Below, in pieces: positions 22,183 to 34,089 of a stretch of DNA of 64,000 bases. This DNA comes from Rana temporaria. Lineage: Eukaryota > Chordata > Amphibia > Anura > Ranidae. Under the pieces are notes generated by a model. It saw only the letters and a program-made list of their open reading frames with translations, was not told the origin of the DNA and made no database searches. The first letter of the stretch is position 1. Every line of letters begins with the position of its first letter. The translations under genes and the position numbers were made by a program. The stretch covers positions 16,793,752 to 16,857,751 of the forward strand of contig NC_053490.1 in NCBI RefSeq assembly GCF_905171775.1, written 5' to 3'.

Positions 22183-23221
22183 TTAAAGCGGGGGTTCACC
22201 CAAAAAACAAGTACCGTATTTATCGGCGTATACCGCGCACTTTTTTGCCCTGAAAATCAGGGCAAAATTGTGGTTGCGCGATATACGCCGATACCCGCGC
22301 CGAGTTTGAATACTGTGCCGACATATACCGAGCGCAGTACACTCGGGCAGTCTCGGCTCCTCTCGCGCTGACGTCCTGGACGTACAGGACGTCAGCGCGA
22401 GAGTAGCCGAGCCTGCCCGACAATACACGAGTGTACTGCGCTCTGTATATGTCGGCGCAGTATTCAAACTCGGCGCGGGAAACGAGCGGGGAGGACGCGA
22501 GGACGCCGCAGAAGGACGCCGGACCCGACGAAGAGGGCCCCCGGAAGCCGCAGACGGACGCCGGACCCAACGAGGCCGTTGCGCAAGACACCAAAACTGT
22601 AAGTACAAAAAATCTTTTTTCCACAGGAATTCGGGGCAACTTTAGGGGTGCGCGCTATACGCGGGAGCGCGCTATACCCCAATAAATACGGTATATAACA
22701 TTACATTCAGTATACCTCAAACATGTACAGTATGCCGTTTTTTTTGGGGGGGGGGTGTACATACGGTATTATCTGTATTTTCCTCCCGGCTTCCAGGTAC
22801 TCACTCCCGCGGGACTGGGCGTTCCTGTGCAGGCACGTCATGACTTTCCGAAAATAGCCGAACTGCGAGTCGGGTCTATACGGCGCCTGCGCAGTCAGCG
22901 CTACACGGCTCCTAGTCGGTGCGCAGGCGCCGTATAGAGCAGACTCGCAGTTCGGCTAGTTTCGGAAAGTCATGACGCGCCTTATCCGCCGGTGGGAGTT
23001 TTTCTCAGGCACGTCAATCATTTGGGCGAAGTCCCAGATGACATTGCGGCACTGCACAGGATCGCCCAGTCCCGCCGGAGTACCCGGAAGCCGAGAGGAA
23101 AATACTGATAATACCGTATGTACACCCCCCCCCCAAAAAAAAAAACGGCATACTGTACATGTTTGAGGTATACTGAATGTAATGTTATATACTTGTTTTT
23201 TTGGGTGAACCTCCGCTTTAA
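22183..23221. mobile_element. TTAA MITE (AGCGGGGGTTCACCC ends), split by a TA MITE
   Basis: TTAA lies at 22183-22186 and 23218-23221, with ends AGCGGGGGTTCACCC and GGGTGAACCTCCGCT. It is a long palindrome: the left arm ATAACATTACATTCAGTATA is mirrored in the right arm. A second MITE interrupts the left arm at 22214-22691. Confidence 0.85.
22214..22691. mobile_element. TA-flanked MITE (CCGTATTTATCGGCG ends)
   Basis: It is flanked by TA on both sides, with ends CCGTATTTATCGGCG and CCCCAATAAATACGG. The uninterrupted opposite arm of the host palindrome shows the empty site AACAAGTATATAACATT, proving the TA duplication. A relative is at 62150-62990. Confidence 0.85.
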
Positions 23222-23228
23222 GGACTAT

Positions 23229-24460
23229 GGGCCAGATTCTCAAAAGAGTTACGACGGTGTAACTCAGGAAACACCGTCGTATTTCTGTTTCTGAGCCCGG
23301 GTATCTATGCGAGTGATTCCTAGAATCATTTTCGCATAGATACGGCCAAGATCCGACAGGTGTAAGTCACTTACACCGTCGGATCTTAGATGTAATGCGA
23401 CGTCGACCGCTAGGTGGCGTTTACGTTCAGTTCTCATTTGTTTATGCAAATGAGCCGGATACGCTGATTCCCGAACAAATTTGCGTCGCGTACGTCGTTT
23501 CCATAAGCGTAAGGTTACCCCTGCTATACGAGGGGTAACCTTACGTCAGTCCGCCGTATGCCATGTTAAAGCGGGAGTTCACCCATTTAAAAAAAAAAAA
23601 AAAATCTCCCCTTAGCTTCCTGCTCGTTCGGTCTAGGGGAATCGGCTATTTATATTAAAATATGAGCAGTACTTACCCGTTTTCGAGCTGCATCTTCTTC
23701 CGTCGCTTCCGGGTATGGGCTGCGGGAGCGGGCGTTCCTTCTTGATTGACATTCTTCCGAGAGGCTTCCGACGGTCGCATCCATCGCGTCACTCGTAGCC
23801 GAAAGAAGCCGAACGTCGGTGCGGCTCTATACTGCGCCTGCGCACCGACGTTCGGCTTCTTTCGGAAAATCGTGACGCGATGGATGCGACCGTCGGAAGC
23901 CTCTCGGAAACCTGTCAATCAAGAAGGAACGCCCATTCCCGAAGCCCATACCCGGAAGCGACGGAGAGGATGCGTCTCGTAAACGGGTAAGTACTGCACA
24001 TATTTTAAAATAAATAGCCGATTCCCCTAGAGAAAACGAGCAGGAATCTAAGGGGAAAAAGTGCCCTCTAAGGGTGAACCCCCGCTTTAAGTATGGCGTC
24101 GGGTCCGCGTCGGCTTTTTCCGTCGGTTACGTCGTTTTCCTAAGTCGTTCTTGAATACGACTTTACGTCAATGACGCTCACGTCGGCGTCATTGGCGTTT
24201 TCCGTCATGAGCTGGAGCATGCGCACTGGGCTACTTTTCAGCCCGGCACATGCGCACTTCAATCGGCGCGGGGGCGCGCTTAATTTGAATACAAGCCGCC
24301 CCCTTTGAATTACGCGGCCATACGCCGGGCCATTTACACTACGCCGCCGCAAATTACGGAGCAAGTGCTTGGAGAATACGGCACTTGCTCCAGTAAGTTG
24401 CGGTGGCGTGGTGTAAATGGCTTACACTACGCCAACGCGGGATCTACGAGAATCTGGCCC
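23229..24460. mobile_element. Harbinger-type palindromic MITE (GGGCCAGATTC ends), host of a TTAA MITE
   Basis: The ends are GGGCCAGATTCTC and GAGAATCTGGCCC, with a 3-bp duplication TAT (23226-23228 and 24461-24463). The arms contain TACGCCG-type palindromes and GGGGTAACCTTACG, shared with copies at 30968, 39686, 46978, 48307, 49707 and 60430. The 3-bp duplication suggests PIF/Harbinger. Confidence 0.75.
23566..24090. mobile_element. TTAA MITE nested in a Harbinger-type MITE
   Basis: TTAA is at both ends, with inverted ends AGCGGGAGTTCACCC and GGGTGAACCCCCGCT. The related MITE at 48307-49027 shows the empty site CCATACTTAACATGG, confirming the exact boundaries. The interior is a long palindrome around CCGAACGTCGGTGCG. 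Confidence 0.9.
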
Positions 24461-25261
24461 TATGACAATCAATACCACAGAGGGAAGACAAACAAAATTC
24501 TAAACTAGAAGAGCCTAAATGAGAGATAAAACAGACGAAAATACAGGGAAAGTGTGGGGGGGGGGGGATAGAGATGCCTGCAGGTGAATCAAGCACAAGG
24601 TATGGTGAGTGCAGAGTCCCCTAACCCCCTCCAGAACCTTCATCTCTCCACATTGACACCCATCAGAGCTTGGAAGGATTTGCTGGGTCCTAGTCTTAAT
24701 AAGGTTGAAAACCACTGGTTTATAATTTCATAGGTCCCTTTTAGATGGAGTGGAAGTCGCCAAGCGGATCTGCTTGTTCAGCAGGGGATCTCTCTGCTGA
24801 TCAATGCTAAGCAGGCAGATGACAGGTCCATGTCCGCTCCCCTATGCAGAGTGGACTAAGACACAGCCCGCTATTCTCTATAGGACGGACTACCTGTCCG
24901 TTTCCATACAACTGTCATCCAATCCGATTCACCGGACAGATGGTGAACGGATCCCGGAGTTGGATGCCGGCAGGTGTCAGCGGACACATGTCTTCCGATG
25001 TCCACTGCTCCATAAAGAAAAATGGGTGATCCAATGTGTTTGCGACAGAAAAACGGTCCACTGGTGTGAAAGGGATCCTTGTATCCTGCAGCATCAACAG
25101 TATCCTTTATTGGAAACATCTGAGCTTGTGGCAGAGGAGGTGAAAAAGATAGAACGAATATAGAGATGATATAAAAATAAAAATAAGATGACTGAGACAA
25201 AAACAGCAGAGGTGACACAGTACAGAGATGAATGGCTCAGGGCAGAGAAGAGGAAACCTGT
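24461..25261. other. no clear feature; possible hAT end at about 24700
   Basis: AGGTTGAAAACCACTGG at 24702-24718 resembles a hAT terminal repeat. Otherwise no recognisable gene or element. Confidence 0.4.
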
Positions 25262-25269
25262 AAAGAAAA

Positions 25270-26853
25270 CAGTGGTGGCCCGTCCATAGGGGGCGCCCGG
25301 GTGCCCCCCCCCCTCCTGTAGTCACAAAAAAAAATGGGCCCTTTAAGAATTTTTATTTTACTTAAAATGTCGTTTTTACTTTTTACTAACTGCAGTGATG
25401 GCGGCCGTCTATAGAGGGCGCTGCAGCGCCACCCCCTTTCCCAAATAACATACATTCACGTATTGCATGAATGTATGTTATTGTTGCCAGCTGCCACTGG
25501 TCTATTCAGATAGCCGGACCTTGGGCGCCGGTTACCTGAATAACGGCAGCTGGTTGGCTGAGCAGAAGTGCCTATCAGAGCCAGCAGAGTCTATCCTCGG
25601 AACGCACGGGGGGTGTGTTCCTTGGATAAGACTGATGGCCGTCTCAGCCAATCAGATCCGCCTATCGGTAACCTGATTGGCTGAAGCGTCATCGAGGGCG
25701 GGAGAAGACATCGAGGGACATGGAAGCAAAAAGGTATGTGCATTTTACAGGGCACGGCGGCGACAATGGGCACAGTGGTGACAAAGGGCACAGTGACGAC
25801 AAAGGGCACAGTGACGACAAAGGGCACAGTGACGACAAAGGGCACAGTGACGACAAAGGGCACAGTGACGACAATGGGCACAGTGGCAACAATGGGCACA
25901 GTGGCAACAATGGGCACAGTGGCAACAATTAAAGAGCAAAGTGACATGCACAGTGGCAACAATGGGAACAGTGGTGACAATGGGCACAGTGGCAACAATT
26001 AAAGGGCACAGTGACATGCACAGTGGCAACAATGGGCACAGTGGCAACAATTAAAGGGCAAAGTGACATGCACAGTGGCAACAATGGGCACAGTGGTGAC
26101 AATGGGCACAGTGGCAAAAATTAAAGGGCACAGTGACATGCACAGTGGCATCAATGGGCACAGTGGTGACAATGGGCACAGTGACAACAATTAAAGGGCA
26201 CAGTGACATGCACAGTGGTAACAATGGGCACAGTGGCATCAATTAAAGGGCACAGTGACATCAATGGGCACAGTGGTGACAATGGGCACAGTGGCAACAA
26301 TTAAAGGGCACAGTGACATGCACAGTGGCAACAATGGGCAAAGTGGCGACAATTGAGGGGCACAGTGGCTGCATTTGATGGCATGGCACAGTGGTGACAA
26401 TTGATGGCACAGTGGCTGCGTTTGATGGCATGGCACAGTGACTGCGTTTGATGGCATGGCACAGTGGCTGCGTTTGATGGCATGGCACAGTAACTGCGTT
26501 TGATGGCATGGCACAGAGACTGCGTTTGATGGCATGGCACAGTGACTGCGTTTGATGGCATGGCATAGTGGCTGCGTTTGATGGCATGGCACAGTGGCTG
26601 CGTTTGATGGCATGGCACAGTGGCTGCGTTTGATGGCATGGCACAGTGACTGCGTTTGATGGCATGGCACAGTGGTGCGAATTGATGGCATAGTGACTGC
26701 ATTTGATGGCATGGCACAGTGGTGATAATTGATGGCACAGTGGCTGCGTTTGATGGCATGGCACAGTGGCTGCATTTGATGTGCACAGTGAGGCTGCAAT
26801 TTTTTTGTTTTTTTGTTTGCGCCCCCAAAAATGTTGAGCACCAGCCGCCACTG
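25270..26853. mobile_element. hAT-N1 copy (reverse orientation) with perfect 8-bp duplication
   Basis: The target duplication AAAGAAAA lies at 25262-25269 and 26854-26861. The ends are CAGTGGTGGCCCGTCC and GCACCAGCCGCCACTG. The sub-terminal AACCTGATTGGCTG block precedes the array, as in the other copies. Confidence 0.92.
25756..26790. repeat. minisatellite inside hAT-N1
   Basis: There are two zones. The first has short GGGCACAGTGACGACAAA-type units and AATTAAAGGGCACAGTGAC units. The second has about 27-bp GCGTTTGATGGCATGGCACA units. Frames give low-complexity Cys/His/Pro peptides only. Confidence 0.9.
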
Positions 26854-26861
26854 AAAGAAAA

Positions 26862-28560
26862 TAAGATACAGGCCAGAGAGGGAGATTGGGGAAAGAAGAA
26901 ACACAGGGGACAGACAATATAAAGGAGGAAAACATAACATGGTTAAAAGGGCAGGAAACACAACACACCTAGACAGAAGCCATATCTGGCTAAGGCATCT
27001 AAATTGTGTTCTGGAGGTGATAATAACAGACCACACATTGCTAGTGTCTTCATTAGTTTAATTCAGATTTACAGAAATGTTCCCATAACCTTTTGCTCCT
27101 GAAAATGAGACGACCTCTCGGGTCAAATGCACTTAAATCCAAACCGGCATTCCGCTATGAAATCTGGACCATACTATCAATACATCCAAGGGGGTAACCA
27201 CTCTTCATAAATAACAACCGTACAACTCTACGCATACTACAGAGCAGGTGATAGAGCACACGTCCCAACCTCACATACACAGGGCAGATCTAGTTAGTAA
27301 TATTACGAGTCAGCAATGTGCACGTTACCCCATGAAAATATTGCAAATGTTGTGAACTGGGAAGCATCTGTAGTTCTTGAGTATTGTACCATTATAGCCT
27401 GGGACGGAGTGTTACTCACGCAGGGTACAAACACACATATACTCGCACACGGACACGCACACACACATCCTCATATACACATCAGGGCAGAGTGCTATGC
27501 TGGACATACACAATGTATTATTATGGAGATTCCACAACACAGGTCCAATGAAACCTCTCATTGTGCCTGAGAATGGTTTCAATGACTGCGAGTGATCCAA
27601 CAGACAAGATCATTAGCCAAGGTGCAGGAAAAAAACAAAAAACAGATGGCCTCACTTGATTGGCCAGGATTTGGACTGGATGTGTGGTCATCCTTAAGCT
27701 GCAGCCGTTGATGATACTGTAAGACATTTAGCTGCTCAGGCAGAAGACCAGCAGTTGGGTTTCGGTAACTCATGCGGCAGGATTGGCCCATGTGTGCACA
27801 GCATAGCACCAGCGGCATACATACACGCAAACTTGGAACCGGATCAGAGAGCCACTCTCCCAGGAGGAACACTATACACATTTACACTGGATATAGACAC
27901 ATATGACTACAGGACAAATCTCTATACCAAATCAGGCTGAAATGTCTTATGCGGTCACACTCACCAAACTTGGGTCTATATTATACCTTTGCAGAGATGA
28001 AGTATGCCTGAACGTTGACTGGACCTCACACAGTGGCTTCTATCATGTCACTGGCACACATGCCGGTAACATAATCCACCCTCAGATACACAGGTCTCTC
28101 GTGGAAACCATCACCAACATCGACACTGCTAGGGAGTCATCATGAGCACCCCCCCTTTTTGTGATTCCCCACCAGCAGTAGCTTACTACTCACGTCCCAT
28201 GATAATATATCATCATTCATTATATGATACAACTAAAAGCATAACTGGGGGGGGGGGGTGAAGGGTCTAGCTGTAATCTCTGCATTTACAATAATCCATG
28301 AAAAGGAAAGTGTGAGGAAGGTCTACCAGGGGAACACAGATAAAATCACAACTATACCCATCAAGCAAATAAAAATAATAACCTAACATCAATAACATAG
28401 GAAAGATGATATAACGAAAAACACAAGTTTTAACAGACATGTCGTCACGCCTCTACTATTTCCAACAGTTATCTACAATGAATTTAGCTCAAAAGAGTTT
28501 GTGGTTTAGCTCTCCTGACCCATCTAGGCTTTTCCTTGGGGACGTAGGGAAATATTATTA
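26862..28560. other. largely unique intergenic sequence downstream of arfip2
   Basis: No known repeat and no convincing gene. A (CA)n-like stretch lies at 27424-27480 and a poly-G run at 28249-28258. The short frames do not resemble known proteins. Confidence 0.4.
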
Positions 28561-28579
28561 GATTAAGGAGTGCTGAGTT

Positions 28580-29570
28580 ATTGGGTGGGGCGATGTGTGG
28601 AAGAGGAGAGTGTAAAGATGAGATGCGTGGTGAGTAAAGTGCAAGAGTGTAGTGTAGAGGGGATACAAGCTATGGAACATCGTAGTGTAGAGAGGATATG
28701 ACATGTGGAAAAGGGGAGTGTTGAGTTTATGAGACGTATGAAAGAGTAGAGTTTAAGGGATAATATTAAAGAAGAACAGAGTGTAGAGTAGATGAGCTTT
28801 TAGAAGAAAGGTGTGTAGAGTGGATGATATGTTAGAAGAACAGAATGTAGTGCGAATGGGATTTTAGTAGAACATTAAGTAGAGTAAATGAGATTTCAGA
28901 AGAATGGAGTGTAGAGTGGATGAGGTTTCAGAAGAACGGAGTGTAGAGTGGATGAGGTTTTAGTAGAAAGGAGTGTACAGTGGATACGATTTTAGAAGAA
29001 CGGAGTGTAGAGTGGATGAGGTTTTAGTAGAAAGGAGTGTAGAGTTTATGAGATTTTAGAAGAACCGAGTGTAGAGTGGATGAGATTTTAGAAGAACGAA
29101 GTGTAGAGTGGATGAGATTTTAGAAGAACCGAGTGTAGAGTGGATGAGATATTAGAAGAACCGAGTGTAGAGTTTATGAAATTTTAGAAGAACGGAGTGT
29201 AGAGTGGATGAGATTTTAGAAGAACGAAGTGTAGAGTGGATGAGATTTTAGAAGAACGAAGTGTAGAGTGGATGAGATTTTAGAAGAACGAAGTGTAGAG
29301 TGGATGAGATATTAGAAGAACGAAGTGTAGAGTTTATGAAATTTTAGAAGAACCGAGTGTAGAGTGGATGAGATTTTAGAAGAACGAAGTGTAGAGTTTA
29401 TGAAATTTTAGAAGAACGGAGTGTAGAGTGGATGAGATTTTAGAAGAACGAAGTGTAGAGTGGATGAGATATTAGAAGAAAGGAGTGTAGAGTGGATGAG
29501 ATTTTAGAAGAGCGGAGTGTAGAGTGGATGAGATTTTAGAAGAGCGAGTGTAGAACGAATTAGACGTTAC
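28580..29570. repeat. 32-bp minisatellite
   Basis: More than 20 copies of a unit containing GTGTAGAGTGGATGAGATTT and AGAAGAACGA, degenerate at the left edge and nearly uniform at 29080-29540. It is not inside any element I can delimit. Confidence 0.92.
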
Positions 29571-30230
29571 AGTGGAGTCTAGACTTGATGAGATCTATGA
29601 AAGCGAAGAGTGTAGAGTGGATGAGATGTATGAAAGAGCACAGGGGAGAGACAATGAGAAGTTTTGAAAGAGCAAAGTGCATAGTAGAAGAGATGTATGA
29701 AATAGCAGAGCATGAGATGTGTGAAAGTAGAGTGAATGAGATGTGTGAAAGTAGAGTGAATGAGATGTGTGAAAGTAGAGTGAATGAGATGTGTGAGAGT
29801 GAATGAGATGTGTGAAAGTAGAGTGAATGAGATGTGTGGAACAGGAAAGTATGGAGTGGAATGGGATAGGATGTATTAAAAAAGCAGACAGTATAAGGAA
29901 GGGGGAAGTATATAGTGGAAGAGATGTATGAAAGAGAAGAGTGTAGAGTGAATTAAATATACTACAAATGGAGTGTAGAATGGATGAGATGTGTGAAGGA
30001 TCAGAAAGTAGACAGCATGAGATGTATGGAAGAGAGAAGTGTACAGTGGAAGAGATGACTGGACAAGCAGAGTGTAGAGTGGGCGAGATGCAAGAAAGGG
30101 CAGAAAGCATGAGATATAGGGAGAAGAGTACAGACTGGATGGGATGTGCAACAGTAAAACGTTACTTTGATGAGATGTAAGGTAGAGAGAATAAGATTTA
30201 GAGAGCACATGATGTTTGGAGTGTAAAAAA
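29571..30230. repeat. related degenerate repeat, with a 24-bp array at 29705-29845
   Basis: AGTAGAGTGAATGAGATGTG repeats at 24 bp. Surrounding bases are diverged relatives of the 32-bp unit, so the two arrays share an origin. Confidence 0.75.
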
Positions 30231-30262
30231 CTGTAGAATAAATGTCATGTTTGGTAGACAGC

Positions 30263-30541
30263 ATGAGGCCCGTACACACGTCCGAGGAACTTGACGGGCA
30301 AAACTCATCGTTTTGCTCGTCGAGTTCTGTGTGAAGCCGCCGAGGATCTCGGCGAGCCAACTTTCCTCATTGAACAACGAGGAAATAGAGAACATGTTCT
30401 CTATTTGGCTTGATGAGGAACTCGTCGGCTTCCTCGGCCGAAAGTGTACACACGGCCGGGTTTCTCGGCAGAATACGGCTTCGATCGAGTTTCTGGCTGA
30501 ATTCTGCCGAGAAACTCGGTCGTGTGTACGGGGCCTCAGAT
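30263..30541. mobile_element. palindromic MITE (CCGTACACACG / CGTGTGTACGGG ends)
   Basis: It starts GAGGCCCGTACACACG and ends CGTGTGTACGGGGCCTC, with an internal TTTCTCGGC/GCCGAGAAAC-type palindrome. No coding capacity. Confidence 0.7.
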
Positions 30542-30967
30542 ATAGAGAGTAGGATGAAGGGGAAAGTAGATGTGATGCGTTAAGTCGATAATAAAGAGTG
30601 AAGACCAGATGAAGCTTGGGGAAAATGAAGCCTACAGCGAATAGGACCTCCTGAAAAGGGCAGTAGAAGAATCTTTGGAAGAGCAGAGAGAGTGCTGGAT
30701 GAGGCCATTAGTGCAATGCAGTATAGTGGATGAAATCTTCAAATCTAGGAATGGACAGGAAATGTTTTTGTGTAGAGCGAATTGACAAATATGACAAAAA
30801 GTGGATGGGATTTAGGAAGGAGTGGACTGGAGCAGATGAGACCTTTAGAATGGTGGGCACAAAAAAAAAATATTTATCAGGAAGGGTTCTCTTCTAGTTA
30901 AACAGGAATGATTTTCTGTGTGAAAGGTACACATCATGAGCCACAAAAACAAAAGAATTGGGCTCAG
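30542..30967. other. no feature recognised
   Basis: Purine-rich sequence continuing the style of the adjacent degenerate minisatellite, without clear units. Confidence 0.35.
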
Positions 30968-31663
30968 GGGGCCATATTCTGGTACTTTTTAGGCGGGCGG
31001 CGCGTAAGCCATTTACACTACGCCGCCCCAACCTACAGGAGCAAGTGCTGTATTCTCCAAACACTTGCTCCGTAGTTTGGGGCGGCGTAGTGTAATTGGC
31101 CCGACGTATCCCCGCGTAACTTCAAGGGGGCGGCTTGTATTTAAATTAAGCGCGCCCCCGATTCGAACGAACTGCGCATGCGCCGGGCTTAAAATAGACC
31201 AGTGCGCATGCTCCAGTTCTCGGCGGAAAACGTCAATGACGCCGACGTGTGCGTCATTGACGACTTAGGGAAACGAGGTACCCGACGGGAAAAGACGACG
31301 CGGACCCGACGCCATACATAACATGGCGTATGTGGGACTGGCGTAAGGTTACCCCTCATATAGCAGGGGTAACCTTACGCTTACGCAAACGACGGTTACG
31401 CAACGCGAATTCGTTCGGGAATCGGCGTATCAGGCTCATTTGCATAAACAAATGAGACCTGAACGTAAACGCCACCTAGCGGCCGGCTGGGTAATTACAT
31501 TTAAGATCCGACAGTGTAAGTGACTTACACATGTCAGATCTTAAGCGTATCTATGCGAAAATGATTCTAAGAATCACTCGCATAGATACGCGGGTCAAAA
31601 AAGAGAGATACGACGGAGTTTCCTGAGATACTCCATCGTAACTATACTCAGAATATGGCCCAG
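30968..31663. mobile_element. Harbinger-type palindromic MITE
   Basis: It starts GGGGGCCATATTCTG and ends CAGAATATGGCCC, and shares GGGGTAACCTTACGC and CGCATGCGCC blocks with the 23229 and 48307 copies. It lies just downstream of the arfip2 stop region. Confidence 0.75.
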
Positions 31664-31946
31664 GGTCATTGACTAACACTGGCCCAGATCACTCAAAGCA
31701 GCAGAAATGGTTTTAATGGACAACTTGATTAAAAAGTAAATATGAATTCTTGTGATCTGCACTGCAAGCTGTAAAAACGCCAACTGTCAGACTCAGAAAC
31801 ACACCGATCACACACTCTTTGGGACCTGAACAATACTCATACATCAACACTTGCATTCCCACACAGTACTCCTATCCTTCATGCACACCAACAATGACAT
31901 ATATATAACGCACGCAATCACAAATGTACAGACGGGGGGGAGGGAG
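31664..31946 (-). other. probable arfip2 3' untranslated region
   Basis: This non-repetitive stretch follows the stop codon and is bounded downstream by a palindromic MITE. On the minus strand an ATTAAA (plus positions 31712-31717) lies about 230 bases after the stop and could be the polyadenylation signal. No AATAAA is obvious on that strand in this stretch. The true 3' end could lie farther down. Confidence 0.4.
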
Positions 31947-32102
31947 TCACTGCTCCTCCAGCCACGAGGGTTTGTCACTGGCCGCACTGCTAAGCTTGAT
32001 GTTAAACTGCTGCAGTGAAGCTTCCAGTTGTTGTTGATTCCCAGCAAAATAGGAGGAGATGGCATTATGGAAGAGAAGCAGCTGCTTGTGCATGACCTTC
32101 AC
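31947..32102 (-). CDS. arfip2: arfaptin-2, last coding exon with stop codon
   Basis: This exon has 51 codons and TGA (31947-31949), in phase 0 after the acceptor TTTACACAG. It encodes VKVMHKQLLLFHNAIS at the start and ends KPSWLEEQ, the characteristic arfaptin C-terminus. The final BAR helix and the acidic tail are intact, with no frameshift or premature stop anywhere in the five exons, so the gene looks functional. VKVMHKQL resembles a mix of the two paralogues, but KPSWLEEQ supports ARFIP2. Confidence 0.95.
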   Translation of the reverse strand: MKVMHKQLLLFHNAISSYFAGNQQQLEASLQQFNIKLSSAASDKPSWLEEQ

Positions 32103-32349
32103 CTGTGTAAAGAGAACGAGCAGAGTCAATTAAATCTTTTATATCTGTATTATGAGATCAATATATTTACTGTCGATCATGGTGTAGTCGCCAGAGAATA
32201 AATGTGGGTTCATGGTGAGGTTAGCATTGGTATCAGCTATCATCGTGACATTGGACCAGAGTCTGATGGCAATGGACAGACCAGTAAAGCAAGTGATAAT
32301 TATAATGAGTTATGTTGAATGATTGATTTTCATTGGAAGGTTGGCAAAA

Positions 32350-32620
32350 TGGCTGGTGGTCTTGTCGAGTCACTTTAATGTCAACACAGTCAATGGTGGT
32401 CATGGTGAGGTTAGTGGGGCAACTGGGGGTCATGGTGAGTTTACCAGAGTGACCAGCTGTCGTGGTGATGTCATCAGAGTGACTAGTTATAATGGGGAGA
32501 TCAGCAGTGTGACTGGCAGTCATTGTAAAGTCAGCAAGATAACTGGCTGTCAGAATGACTAGCAGTCCTGGCAAGTCTGGTACTAAGTGATGTCATAGTG
32601 AAGTCTGTACAGTCAATTAT
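32350..32620. repeat. degenerate 30-bp tandem repeat in arfip2 intron
   Basis: Diverged copies of the GTGACTGGCNGTCATNGTGA unit found at 33420-34990. The array is split by the retroposon at 32635-33400. Confidence 0.75.
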
Positions 32621-32634
32621 GGTCATGATGAGAC

Positions 32635-32677
32635 GCCCCCCTGATGACGTTAGCATAACGAAACGTACGTCGGAGGC
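32635..32677 (+). ncRNA. candidate hammerhead ribozyme
   Basis: CTGATGA (32641-32647) and GAAA (32660-32663) carry every invariant core base. A possible cleavage triplet GTC is at 32669-32671. Stem I would pair 32635-32640 (GCCCCC) with 32672-32677 (GGAGGC), five of six pairs. Stem II is GTTA/TAAC with loop GCA. Stem III is two pairs (AC/GT) with a four-base loop, as in minimal ribozymes of Penelope-like elements. One unpaired C between the core and stem II is a departure from consensus. Confidence 0.5.
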
Positions 32678-33400
32678 AGTCCTGGTCACGTGACGTCCCC
32701 CCTGCGCTGTGGAGTGTCGGCAAGGATCCATTGGCGGTGAGATAGCGGCGGCTTCCACCCCCCTTCGAATCCCAAATTTGAAACCGCAGATTGGCGGTAA
32801 CAAGTCCGTAGCCTCAGTGCCGGGTGGGCACCCCCCAAAGTAAGAGGCCATTTGGCTGTTTTTATGTTTTTTAAGAATTTTTAAATAAACGTTATTACGC
32901 TATTGGTCTTCCTGGCTTTCTTCTCTTGCATAAATATCCCATGTGGAGCTCCTGGATCTGTATATCGGTTGTCCATATCCTCATATGCGCAGGCACAATC
33001 CTGCATAAGCTGGTGTGACCATCTTTTCATTAAAATGGTCAACTAGCTCTGGTAAGAGCAATTTATATACCAAGCACCTTGGGTGGAATTGAAGCTATTA
33101 AGAGCGGTGGTGGCACTTTCTCTCTTTATAAGAAAATCACAACGAACGAAGTGGATTGCAAAATTTTCTTTACTGTTTGGGACTTTTTCCATTTATTATT
33201 ATTGATCACATTGGAATTTCACGCTGTGTTTTTTCTCAATGTGCAGCGCTGCCTGCAATATATGGGACTTTATTTTGATTTTATTTGTTATATATTTACC
33301 CATTAGGGATTGTTAATCAATTGCCAATCTTAGCTGATTGGTCCACGGCACTATACACATTATTTGTATGGGCCTAGCGCCCTCTATTTTTCACTTTTAT
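32635..33400 (+). mobile_element. retroposon with hammerhead-like 5' end and 12-bp target duplication
   Basis: It is flanked by TCATGATGAGAC (32623-32634 and 33401-33412). The first bases form the hammerhead-like motif described separately. An AATAAA lies at about 32882. There is no long open frame and no poly(A) tail. Penelope-like, or a SINE- or retrozyme-like passenger, are the family options. Confidence 0.7.
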
Positions 33401-33464
33401 TCATGATGAGACCAACAGAGCAACTGGCGGTCAAGTTGCGGTCTGCAGGGTGACTGACAATCAT

Positions 33465-33760
33465 GGAGGTCAGCAGTGTGACTGGCGGTCATGGCGAAGT
33501 CGGCAGTGTGACTGGCGGTCATGGCGAAGTCGGCAGTGTGAGTGGCGGTCATGGCGAAGTCGGCAGTGTGACTGGCGGTCATGGCGAAGTCGGCAGTGTG
33601 ACTGGCGGTCATGGCGAAGTCGGCAGTGTGACTGGCGGTCATGGCGAAGTCGGCAGTGTGACTGGCGGTCATGGCGAAGTCGGCACTGTGACTGGCGGTC
33701 ATGGCGAAGTCGGCAGTGTGACTGGCGGTCATGGCGAGGTCAACAGAGCAATTTTGTAAT
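33465..33760. repeat. 30-bp minisatellite in arfip2 intron
   Basis: About nine nearly identical copies of a unit starting CAGTGTGACTGGCGGTCATG. Because 30 is divisible by three, all frames stay open (VTGGHGEVGS peptide); this is not a gene. Confidence 0.95.
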
Positions 33761-34089
33761 TTTAAAGGTATTGGTGAGGTCTGTTGAATGACCAACAGAC
33801 ATAGTGAGGCCAGTAGAGTGGATGCCAGTCATAATAAGGCCAGTAGAAAGACGGACTGTCATAGGGAGGTCAGAAGAGTGAGGTCATGAAGAGTTTAGCA
33901 GCGCTACAGGCAGTCACGGTGAAGTTAGCAGGATAACTGGCTGTCACAATGACTAGCAGTTTTGGCGAGTCTAGCACTGAGTGATGCAATGGTGAAGTCC
34001 GTACAGTCAATTACGATCATGAGACCAAAAGAATAACTGGTGGTGATGGCGAGGTCGGCAGTATGACTGGCAGTCATGTTGAAGTCTAC

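Noticed and set aside
27579..27881. 100-codon reverse frame
   Set aside because: No recognisable motif, no splice or start context; probably chance.
28580..29570. 32-bp array considered as a CRISPR array
   Set aside because: Units are contiguous and degenerate with no unique spacers, and the DNA is eukaryotic.
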